Positions 52,101-62,100 of a stretch of 64,000 nucleotides of DNA are shown here, in pieces. How positions within the stretch are numbered: the first letter of the stretch is position 1; every line of letters begins with the position of its first letter. Under the pieces are notes generated by a model. The model worked only from the letters and a program-made list of their open reading frames with translations. It was not told the origin of the DNA and ran no database searches. A program made the translations under genes and the position numbers. The stretch is from Roridomyces roridus (taxonomy: Eukaryota; Basidiomycota; Agaricomycetes; Agaricales; Mycenaceae): NCBI GenBank assembly GCA_029378245.1, contig JARKIF010000081.1:84323-148322 (forward strand), written 5' to 3'.

Positions 52101-54024
52101 TACTTTTACGATCCCTCCGGCCTATGGGACCCTAAAACCGTGCTGGCGCAAGACGAGCCTGAATATCCGTATGACGATAGCTTCGAGACCAAGAACGTCA
52201 ACCTTTCCAAAATCTTGAACTATCCGTTGGGCACAGAGACACTCGATTTTGACGCTTATAAGCCTGTCGCCAAACCCAAAAAGTCTCCCACTCGCCCGGC
52301 TCCTGCCCTCAAGTCATTGTTGGGCTCCTGGAACGGGTTCCTCTACGCCTCCGCGGATGCTACAGTGCCGACCAGCGGGATGCTCTCCATGGAGGTCCGT
52401 GTGCTTGACTTTATACTTGCATCCATTTGACACCGTGTATCTAGCTTTCTGCAAACGGAAACCTGACCTTCGCCGCCTCATCTCGAGCCAACATGTCCGA
52501 TTTCACCATATCCGGTGAATGCATCACCCACGACGAGCACATAGTCACCTTTTCATTCAAACAGACCTTCCCCTCCCGGTTCACCGCCGTTTATTTTTCT
52601 GGTTCTTGGACCAGCGAGACTGAATGCCTGTCGGGAACTTGGGGTGAAGAGTCCAACGCCCGCACCCATCCTGGAGTCTTCATCTTCAGACGAACCGCAC
52701 CGGAGGCCATGTGCTTCTTCCCTGCGCCCACAGCGCTGCGAAAGAACAAATCTCGTGCTCTATGGAGCTTTGCCATTGAAGCAGTACGGTACGGGGTTCG
52801 AAGGGATGGCTGGGCCTGGTCGTTCTTCCAACAACGAGCGGACAAAAGGAAACGGTTCATCGAGCTCTATATACGGAACACCCGTTTTGGGAAGCCTTTG
52901 GATGACACCGAGCAGGAAGAACTCCGCGAGATCCTCAAGCTCACGGCGGCGGCTGATTCGCGGTTCCTCCACTCTCTTGCTGAGAAGCAGATTCGTATGA
53001 CAGCTGACCACGAGTGAGTGATTTCTTTGTAATTTACAAGGGTTTTACTCACCTGTATCCGCAGTGTCTCTTGTGGTACGCTGAATCCACCTTGGAGACA
53101 ACTTCCTCTTGACCATTTCTACAGATGCTTGCAAGGGTCATATTGGCGGTATCCGAGTGACGTGCCTCAGTTGTAGGCTGGATTCTGAGGATACTTTTGA
53201 TACGGTCGATTTCTGCAGCACTGGTAGCTGCATGTCGGCGAAAGTCGTACCGACGGGTCTCACAGTTCGTGCAGTGGTTTTGTTACTGAAAGCTTTGATC
53301 GACGGTGACTTTTAGAAATTCCACTTGCCCACACACGATATCGTGAAAATACGAAGGGTGGTGCACGTTCGTCAGTTTGGGAGGTTGGTTCTTCTTTTTC
53401 TTCTTTCGCGGCAACTGATGTTTCTTTTCAGAACGTATCGGCAAGCGAAACTTGCACTAGAGCGTTCCAGAGTCTTCTTCCCCAGCACTGCAGAAAACGA
53501 CAAGGACACCCAGAAGAGCAAAATCGAAGGTCCGCGATGTGCTGTTTGCCGTAGAGATGTTGTGCAGCCCTGCTGGTTCTGCATTCAATGCGATGGTGCG
53601 TTTCGCTTACCCTTGCTTTCTTTCGAGTACTCAAATAACCTTTGTAGAGCCGCGCTTCATCTGCAACTCTTGCGAAACGAGACCACGGATTTCATTCCCC
53701 GGTCACGACTTTGACAATCACGACCTCGTGAGATGTCAAGCGTCGATCGAGCCCAAGGAGTTTGTGCTGGAAGAGCGACTAACTGATATTGAGCGCCGGT
53801 TTGAGCGGCATCAAGCGCATATAGACGAGAAGCTGCAGGGACTGGAGCGGAGGATGGATGAGCGGATGTGTGCCGTGGACCAGAGGCTGGTCAAGATGGA
53901 CAAGCTGCTGCAGTGTCTCGTTTCCTCTTTGGCTTTGGGCAAGCCGCCCAAGTTGGCTGCTGAGCCGAAGAGTATAAGCACATCCAGCTTGGGGACGTAT
54001 TTCGATGAGGGGTATGGTAGATGA
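49138..54024 (+). CDS. Large EF-hand and ZZ-type zinc-finger protein (two apparent frame breaks)
   Basis: About sixteen exons. The N-terminal 150 residues are basic and serine-rich (KLLKKLSSKSLKAKSEDF). A helical region follows (ETGVVTALTAVGGMEVIEQG, then GVIHGTADDIKACG and TLGVDAANRAISA-like sequence), then an EF-hand loop DDDASGFVTVTE (about 51218-51253) and a conserved fungal block (PLDWSLKKWLAFWAIG, VNQYLDSIHHFVTSLYSGV). The later part has LLGSWNGFLY. The C-terminus holds a ZZ-like zinc finger (VSCDACKGHIGGIRVTCLSC; CAVC, CWFCIQCD and CNSCE), then a coiled coil. The frame is lost at about 50689-50697 (one base short in GCGACAAGG) and regained at about 51171 (one extra G). The two cancel, so this may be error or a broken gene. 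Calcium-regulated function is inferred only. Confidence 0.65.
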
Positions 54025-54111
54025 ATTATTGGCACCAATAGTAATATGACTTGGATACGCGATGACTGTTTTTGGGAAGCTCGATCAAATACTTTGTTCT
54101 TGACCACCTCC

Positions 54112-55589
54112 ATGTCCACAGCTGCTCCACCTGGTGGACACGTCTGGCTCATCCTCTCCCACTCAAACGATGTATTCTATCTCGAGATACCGACCAGAAT
54201 TATCAAAACCAACTGCCGGCGACCTGTCAAGTACTTGCGATTCTTGGGATGGTGCATAATGGGCAGATCGGGAGCCATAAAGACCGACCGCGCCGGTGTG
54301 GCTATGGGAGACGAGGATACTTTGAACGATGAGACTATCTATTACTTTGTCACGAACGCTGCGGATGACGCTGGTCCGTCGCATCTAAACTCTCATTTGC
54401 TTTCTCTTTTCCTCATCACTTGATTCAGCTGCCCTGCGATATGCAGTGGATCCAGAAGTCATGAAAAGTCGCAGTTCCCACTCAACCTCCAGCACATCCA
54501 TGAGAACCGGGCAAGACAGATTCAAAGACTCCCTCATCCAACGAGATGTTGTCTGTGTCTTTACCAACTCGTCGAAATTAACGTGCCAAGGATCACATAT
54601 CATCCCATTTCATAAAGGCGACGAGGTGCGTGACTTTTCCACTATACCGGCTTCAATCGGTGAACCACAGTACGTTTCCCCAGTGGCTCGATTTTGTTGT
54701 ACATAATAGACCAACGGAAGGCGAGGACGTATCCGATCTCAATTCAATACACGACATTCGAAACGGGCTGCTACTGACGGGGGATTTGCACCACTTAATG
54801 GATCACAAGCATGTTGCTGTCATTAAAGTGCGCTTTTAGAAGTCCGCCACTGCAGCCTCTTATCATCTTCAGACTCCCAACCCTGTCCTTCAAGTCGATG
54901 ACATCCCGCCCCGCCATCCGTTAACCCTGCTCCACGACGGAGGACAAGTCCAGTATCCCGATGGAAAGCGTTACACCATGCAATGGTTCAAGGAGGACCG
55001 AATGGAGCAGCGAAGGTTTCCGAACAATGCCGATGCAGCATTCCGGAAAGACACACAGCTCCCCGGACCGTCGCCCGCACTTCTGCATTACAAATATGGA
55101 GTCGCTGCTGTATACTGGTGGGGTAAGAATGCAAGTGCTTACCTGGGCATCTCCAACCGGCCGAACCTCGCTCGACCCAGCCCCCCGATACCTGCTGCGT
55201 TGGGTCCGGAACGCAACCTGCGATCGGGCCACCAACTCACCCCAAAGTACCGGCGCGATCCACCAGCACAGGGATCTGGGGCACCCACAGGCGAAGGGGC
55301 ACAAGACCAAGACATGCTGGATGCGGAAGAGATTGTTTTACTGTTGTGGAGTCAGAACCCTGCTGCTATTGAACGTCGACGGCGTGCATCAGAAGAGCAG
55401 AAACGCCAGGAGGAAGAGCGTACTTCTCGTTTGGAACAGTGGAGGCAGGGTGCAAAACCGTGTAGGTTCCGAATTCAGGTCGTCGATGTATGGGAGCATT
55501 CTGTATTATTAAAGGTCAATGTACTTGGACTAATGTACACCAACTCGCGCGGACTGATCTTAGAGGAAGTCAGAAAACAACGACTATGA
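54112..55589 (+). CDS. HNH_2-type nuclease domain protein, copy 1, intact, 439 residues
   Basis: Four exons (54112-54373, 54429-54625, 54684-54827, 54873-55589). The start follows a short leader and matches copy 2. The N-terminal part has HVWLILSHSNDVFYLEIPTR and then RPVKYLRFLGWCI. The nuclease core reads RDVVCVFTNSSKLTCQGSHII, with the first histidine in SHIIP. After the intron come NGLLLTGDLHHLMDHK, with asparagine and the catalytic-type histidine in the order of the fungal HNH_2 family. A further conserved block (TPNPVLQVDDIPPRHPLTLL) precedes an arginine/glutamate-rich tail. HNH folds cut nucleic acids with a single metal; the target here is unknown. It lies about 90 bases after the EF-hand/ZZ gene. 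Confidence 0.72.
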
Positions 55590-55689
55590 AGGGGAAAGTG
55601 ATCGACATCACTTAGCATCACTTTCAGCTCAACTTGAACAGCACCATGACGGACCCTGATTCAGATTCACCTTGTTCTTGACCACCTCC

Positions 55690-56731
55690 ATGTCCACAGC
55701 TTCTCCAACTAGCGGACACGTCTGGCTCATTCTCTCCCACTCGACGGATGACTTTTTCCTCGAGATACCGACCAGAATTATCAAATCCAACTGCCGTAGG
55801 CCCGTCAAGTACTTGCGCTTCTTGGGATGGTGTATCCTGGGCAGAATAGGAGCCCTCAAGACTGACCGCGCTGGTGTGGCCGTGGGAGACGATGGTGTCT
55901 TGAACGACCAGGCCGTCTATTACTTTGTTTCGGACGCTGCCGATGACACCGGTCCGTCTCATGGAAAGCCACTTTCGTTTTTTAACTCACTCTTTGCAGC
56001 TGCCTTGCAATGCGCAGTGGATCTAGAAGTCATGGAACGCCGCAATTCCGACTCATTCTCCGACACATCTGCGGAAGCTGAGGATGAAGCGTTCAAACAG
56101 TCTCTCATCGAACGGGATGCTGTCTGTATGTTCACCAACGCCTCGAGACACGCATGCCGAGGAACACACATCATTCCAGAAGAAGTGGGCTCCTCAGCGT
56201 TGTCTTGGATTTTAGGACATCGACCGACCGAACTTGAAGGCGAATACGTATCGGATCTCGTTTCCTCAGAGGACGTGCGCAATGGGCTGTTGATGACGGG
56301 GGATTTACGCAACACGATGAATCGCAGGGAAGTTGGTGTTATCAAGGTGTGCTTTCAGAGTTTCTGCCACCCCTAACCTCCTCTTACCATCCTTAGACTC
56401 CCAATCCCGTCCTTGAAGTCGACGACATTCCACCCCGCCATCCGTTGACCCTGCTTCACGAGCAGGGCGAAGTGCAATACCAGAGGGCAAGCGCTACACC
56501 ATGCAGTGGCTTGGGGAGGACACCATGCTTGAAAACGTATTCCCGAATAACGCCGATGCGGCATTCCGCAAAGACAAGCAACTCCCCGACCCTTCGCCCG
56601 TGCTTCTCCATTACCAATATGGAGTTACTGCTGTATACCAGTGGGGAAGAAATGCGGGTGCCTACTTGGGCATCTCTAACTGGCCGAACCTCCCTCGCCC
56701 CTGCTCCCAGCGTAAAGGTCGCAGTCACTAA
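55690..56731 (+). pseudogene. HNH_2-type nuclease paralogue, copy 2, catalytic residues lost and frame broken
   Basis: Tandem copy of the gene at 54112-55589. It keeps HVWLILSHSTDDFFLEIPTR, RPVKYLRFLGWCI and THIIPE, but the second half of the motif reads NGLLMTGDLRNTMNRRE: the two histidines of copy 1 are R and N, and the following D and H are also changed. The intron after exon 1 has the same place. At about 56475-56485 one base is missing relative to copy 1, and the remaining part (RYTMQW-like, then FPNNADAAFRKDKQLPDPSP) continues in another frame to 56731. The catalytic loss came either before or after the frame break; both point away from an active nuclease. Confidence 0.7.
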
Positions 56732-56861
56732 AGGCTGTGCTGGATGCAGAACTGGTTATTTACTTTTGTCGAGTCATAGCCCCGAAGCCATTGGGAGGGT
56801 ATGTACCGAGTACTACCGTCAAGAATATACTCGTTCTCGTCCGAATGACAAAGTGCGCAAA

Positions 56862-57190
56862 ACACGCAAAAAGATGCCATGCTAACAGGAGGGACCGTGG
56901 CCATCGGTATGCACTGCGCCGTCTCCGACCAGAGGAAGGGTAGCCCCCGCCTTGCTTGACTGGTCTCATAGGCTCCTGAGGGCGATCAACTCCCCAGGGT
57001 TTACCCGTGCTGATCCTCGTTGGCCTCTGGCTTGGCCAATTTTGATGGGTAGAATGAGGGGTCGTCAGTTGAATAATGTAGCTTGTTCCGCGTACCCCGG
57101 TGTTGGTGGATATCTGCACTTTTCGTCAGCGCTGGCTCGAACCGCTGCTGGGAGCCTTAGATTAGATAGCGCCGGGCCGGGAGCAGTGAC
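56862..57190 (+). repeat. Interspersed repeat family A, copy 3
   Basis: Third copy, same orientation, ending in TAGATTAGATAGCGCCGGGC as in the 40 kb copy. It immediately follows the remains of HNH copy 2. Confidence 0.8.
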
Positions 57191-57960
57191 GGAGGTAAAT
57201 CGCCGCCAGGGCAACTATCACGTCGGTGCAGCGGCCCGCGCAACTTGTCTGCCTCACTCACTTGCTCGCTCCGCCGACACAGCATGCTATCGTCCAATTC
57301 AGCGCTCTGCACGCATGGAATCCTGCTTCAATTCTCGCCGGTTGTCTTGCGATTCACAGTGCATTCTCTGAACCGACTTGACGACTTGAGAGGCGTGTCA
57401 AATCCTCGATTCCTCATCACCTCGAGCAGACTCCGTCCAGTTTGGCACGGCGGGACGCAAAACTCCCAGTCTTCTATCCGTGAAGTGAATTGGCCAGGTC
57501 CCTGTCCTCTTCTCTCATGATGCCGCAACTTTTCTGTGGTCGTACGCTCGTCGTCTTCTGACGCTCAGGAGCTGAGCTCGCTGCACACCGACACGGGCTC
57601 TGTTGCATCTTCCAGTTGGGGCGGCGCTCTTATACGCTTGAATCCGCCACACCACTTTGCGGAGCCAAACGCTCTACCGTCCCATTCGTTCTTTCAACAG
57701 CCGAGACATGACCTGCGCTGAATTCCCAGCTCAAACTTCGCAACAAGATCTATGCACAAGGACCTCCAGCTGGGAGCCCATACATGAGTGTAATTAGATT
57801 GCATTAACAAACAATACGAGTCCTCTCATACTCAAAACGGAAGGGATGTGTGCTACAGCTCGATGAGAGTCCACGCAGTATTTCGTCCTCGTCTACAAAC
57901 AACTGTTGCAGGTAATCTGCGACCGTCGCGTCAGCTTCTGAAGGAGGAGGGAAGGGAAGA
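57191..57960. other. Intergenic region
   Basis: No gene supported on either strand. Short open frames are serine-rich and lack start context. Confidence 0.3.
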
Positions 57961-57964
57961 CATA

Positions 57965-58354
57965 CAGCTCCGTCGAATCCACAAGTCTGCCAAACATCAA
58001 CCCCACCGGCCCAGGAGCTGCATCCCGCACCGACGGCTTGTGCCGGCGAGGTGTAACACCCACCAGCGGCCGCAGAGCCGTTTTCGACGCAGCTGAGGCA
58101 GGTGGTGCAAGTGACCTATTCCCAATTCCAAGTTTAGTCGGAAGACTAAGGAAGCTAAAAAATGGAGACGCAGACGCACAGCACCCTCAAAACTACAAGT
58201 ATCCCAAGCGGTGACGCCGCCGGCCCAGACCTGGCATCCGCTGCTGGTCGCGTTGGCAGGGGAGGTATAACATTCGCCCGAGGTGCAAAGCGGGGCTGCT
58301 TTGGGCGCGAGCGAAGAGCGCGAGAGTGAGGACGAGGAAGGTATTAGTGAACAT
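57965..58354 (-). pseudogene. Small secreted cysteine-rich repeat protein, frame broken after the signal peptide
   Basis: ATG 58354 opens a clear signal peptide (MFTNTFLVLTLALFARAQ). One base out of frame, the mature part reads CTSGECYTSPANATSSGC and QVWAGGVTAWDTCSFEGA. After a GT-AG intron it continues CTTCLSCVENGSAAAGGC, YTSPAQAVGAGC and WAGGVDVWQTCGFDGA. The two halves are repeats of one CYTSP-C-WAGGV-W-TC-F-GA unit, so the mature frame is real. The frame change lies at about 58302-58306 and no intron explains it. Either the assembly has an indel or the gene is dead. Small secreted cysteine-rich proteins of this kind are common in mushrooms; the function is unknown. Confidence 0.5.
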
Positions 58355-58664
58355 TTGGGGTTGAGAGTAGGAGTAGGAAGGCAAGGATTCGAGTTTCATA
58401 TTTCAAAGTTTTGTGGAGCTCGAGAGCGACGATCACAGCGCCCGCATGCCGATCCGTGTGGCGACCAGGCGATCCGTGTGGCCGGCCAGGGCAGCCCGTC
58501 TTAGTCTAAGAGTTTCGAGGTACGCAGAGGATCATTCTCTTGACCGGGTCGCAAAATTGGTACAGAGGTCGTGCTCGTTCCAAGTAAAGCGTGTTGACGG
58601 CGCCAATCACGACTTTCTCTTCCGAGTAGCAGAACATAAAAAATCGTCACTACAGTATGTATCT
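58355..58664. other. Intergenic region
   Basis: Gap between the secreted-protein gene and the CLPTM1 3' end. Nothing recognizable. Confidence 0.3.
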
Positions 58665-61167
58665 CTACCTCGTCTTCTTACTCTCCCCCTCCCCATCAAC
58701 CTTATCCACATCCCCAACCAACACCTGCCCATACTCATTAATCCGCTTGGGATCAATCCGATATATCCACCTCTGATACAAGAAAATGAGGAACACCACA
58801 TCGTCCCGGAAACACGCCAGGCGGTGGAGGAACGGCATCTTGATACAAAACGCAAAGAAATCGTCAACGACGGTGCCTAGCGTCTTGTAGATCATGGCTT
58901 TCATGGGCATGTGCGCTACGCTTTTGAGCTTGTAGTTGATTATGAGCTGGGGAATCAGTTGCGCCTGAAAAGAAGAGTCAAGACATGCTACATGGAAAGA
59001 GGAGAGGTAGGACGCACGAAGCCGAACATGTACACAAACGACGTGAGCGTCGAAATCACAAAGCTGTACCACCCGCGATGCGTCTCGTAGATGAGCGAAT
59101 ACACGGTGTAACCAGCCAACAAAGGGATGGCCACCCAGGAAACGTATTTGAAGGCGAGCTTGTCATATCTGGAGACCGAATGAGACTCGAGTACGCCCAG
59201 AACAAGGTCACTCACTCTTGGGTCTTCTTCTCGTCCTCGCTCAGGACGTGCTTGTCTGGAACGAGTATGAGATATGTTTTGATGATAAGATGAGACCCAC
59301 CTTTAACTTCAATCTTATACGGCAACAACGAACCTGCTGGGGCAGGCGCGAGGCTAATGTCCACAGCTTTCGTAATCTACAACACCACTTGAGCATCCAA
59401 AAACGAGACCAAGTGGAGCGACAGTTACCTTCCAGGCCTCGATGAGGACAACCCGTCCAGACCCCGAAAAGAATCATCCAACTCGTGTTCTCATTGTTAT
59501 CAATGATACAAGCAAGATGATGAACTTGCACGATCAAACATTCGTGATCATCGGCGACACATCGTACACAGACCATCCGACTCCAAAAAAAGAAACTCAC
59601 CTGTGCGGACAGGACACACCGACCATTTCCTTCTTTTGTCTCCAGTGCAGGAGACGTCCAGACGGAAAACGCCCAGCATAGGCATCTCGCACCTATTGTA
59701 TGGCCAATACAGCCCTTGAAACCTCCAAAAGCAAGGAGAAATCAAAACTCACCACCATGTGCAAAACACTGACGAAGCACCGTGATACCCAAGAACCACG
59801 GATTGGTCTCGAGCAACATACGCTTCACCTCATCGCTCCTGCCCGCCCCGCCCTCCTCTTTGCAGCCTCATTGAACCCGTGCGTCATGGCAGTGAAGATC
59901 TGGAACTTGAAGAACGACATGGGCTGGAAAGTAATCTGTATGGGAGCACGGGGGTCGTAGAGTTGAGCTCATGTAATGCTGGCGCAAATGCCAGAATTCA
60001 TTAGAGGAAGATGATGGGCTTGTAGAAACCCTTGGTGCCCGTCTCGTCGCGCGAATTGGGAACGAGGTGGACGTCTGTGAATGATAGATTAGATTAATGT
60101 GAACGTTTGTATGCACGCCACGGTCCATGAGCGGCGGAGGAAGGGTGCTGTAGGGAACTGTATTCGCGTCCGAGACGAGCCCTAGATAACGTTCTGTGGC
60201 GCGTTAGTAGTCGGACTTGGGAAGGGTGCAGTGAGCTCACCCGGTGCACAGTGGGCCATAATCACGTCGGCCTCGACCTAAACTAGTGTCATCACCTAGA
60301 CTACAGAATGGCGCTAAATTACGCACAGGTCCTCTTCCTCCTCCGTGGCATTCGGACTTGAGCCGGTTCTTCACTTTGCGGACCTTGAGTCCGGGATATA
60401 CGGCGTTAGCACTAGAAGCAGTCAGTAATGCAAAGACGTAAAATGGAAGCAGACATACGCTTGCGGACGTGGTGGATATCCTCTGGCCTGAACGCCTCGT
60501 TTTGTGGTTCGGGTTGGCTCCATTTTTGGTGAGGAATATGTCTGCCCACAACGAACCGTTGTTCAGCACGCTCTGTTCAAGGCCGTCAAAAGGAAAGTTG
60601 AAAACACGGTAACGGGGGACGCACCTCAGGGAACTTGATATCATACTCGACCACGCGCGCCTCGTTCCAGTCGCCAAAGGTGATATTGTCCCAGACAAAG
60701 CTCGGGAGACCTTCATCCTGGTCCTTCCGATATCCAGGACGTCCATTTCGGTGAAAATACATCGCCGTTGGGTGACGTGGACAGGTGGACGTGCATATCG
60801 AGTGGCTGGCCTAGTGTCCATGCTGGCAGGACCTGCACCGGGGCAACGTTCTCGGATCGACTGTTGGTACCGGTGCACTTCCGTCTGCTGGCGGTTGGCG
60901 GCTGAGCAGGTTGGCATTGAAGAGATACTTGGAGGCTGCGCAGTGTCAGAGCTGGCCCAGGCAAATATTTCGAACGGCGTACAAGTTGCGAGACGGCAAA
61001 GATGATAAACGCTTGCTGAAATGTCGTTTTGGTAAGGGTACGGAAGATATGGGAGCCACGAAACGCACCTGGGCGTAACCAAACAGTTTTCCGACCGTAG
61101 ATTGCTCTCCCGCCTGAGGCTGGCCTGCTGCAGGCGCGGGGGCGGCTCTTGTTGTGCCGCTGGACAT
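58665..61167 (-). CDS. CLPTM1-family transmembrane protein (several single-base frame breaks)
   Basis: From ATG 61167 the exons follow the CLPTM1 family: a proline-rich N-terminus ending VGKLFGYAQ, HVHLSTSPNGDVFSPKW, LPSFVWDNITFGDWNEARVV, SVLNNGSLWADIFLTKNGA, then later FQPMSFFKFQIFTAMTHGF, KLAFKYVSWVAIPLLAGY with GWYSFVISTLTSFVYMFGF, and QLIINYKLKSVAHMP through DDVVFLIFLYQRWIYRIDP. The last two exons hold transmembrane segments. The family works in the ER/Golgi membrane in scramblase-like or receptor-trafficking roles. The frame shifts at about 60735, 60505, 60395 and 60355 and several times within 59640-59690, while residues and splice sites on both sides stay conserved. That pattern suggests uncorrected read errors more than age. 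Normally a single-copy gene. Confidence 0.65.
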
Positions 61168-62100
61168 GGTGGTTTTGCCCGACGTGCCTGGAAGCCGAAT
61201 TTGGATCATGCCATCAAACGCGCAACTCTTTCTTCTCCTCTCACCAACACCCGACCGTCTCGCGTGGCCTGTCTCTCACACAGACCGACTGGACTATGTA
61301 TGACATCAGTCGACAAAGCATTGCTGGATACTGTATCACCAAGATACCTGACAAGCAACGTTCATCGGCCCAGCTGTTGTTTCCGGTGCAGCCCCACCGC
61401 TCCATTCCAAGCGGTGTATTTTTCTACACCATGAATGGTTTGGAATGGACCCATCGTCGGAAATACTTCTTTGGTGGCGCCTCTTCAACACGCTGCGGGT
61501 TCCCATGACCATCTTAATTTTCCCTGCAATATGCTTGTCCTCCTGCGCTTGCTCCTCGGACTTGATGTGGGCATCGTCCGACGTCGGGCGCTTGCTGCTT
61601 TCATGCAGTCATTTTTTGCCGGACCTTTCCTTTATTCCGTGTATTCGTGTAGTCCACAAATTCAATGGATTTTTTTGCTCCGCGCATGAAACAAGGGCCG
61701 GGACTGATTGATACTGTTTACGGACACGGGCAATATTCAAGCGATGAATGACTTGTGACCTCGTTTGGTCCTACATACTCGACACTGGCGCCCGTGGACC
61801 TCCAATGCCGGCCCAGCCTACGCCTGCGCCTGCCTCAATGTCCGCATAACAGTAACCACCTCAGTTTTTTACCTCCAACCTGATGTGGCTCCGACACCCG
61901 ATTTCACTCCCGTGCACGTCGCCGATGAGGGTATTTCAGTGGTCCGTCCCTTTGACTCCCAACTTTGCGCGTCGAGCCCTCATTTTTTTTCCTCAAAAAA
62001 CAGGTCCATCCACAGGTCACTCTGAGAATCAGGACGCGCGGAGAACTCACTGCGGGACAACGGCGAGCGCGATATACATCTTTGACTTGTCTCGTGTGCC
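61168..62100. other. Intergenic region between divergent genes
   Basis: Promoter sides of CLPTM1 (-) and the coiled-coil gene (+). No supported gene; a few short frames without pattern. Confidence 0.35.

Noticed and set aside
10396..56731. HerA-like ATPase and HNH nuclease as a two-gene defence system
   Set aside because: Prokaryotic HerA systems pair the ATPase with an adjacent nuclease, but here the two are more than 40 kb apart, separately duplicated and not co-oriented. Proximity in one window is not evidence.
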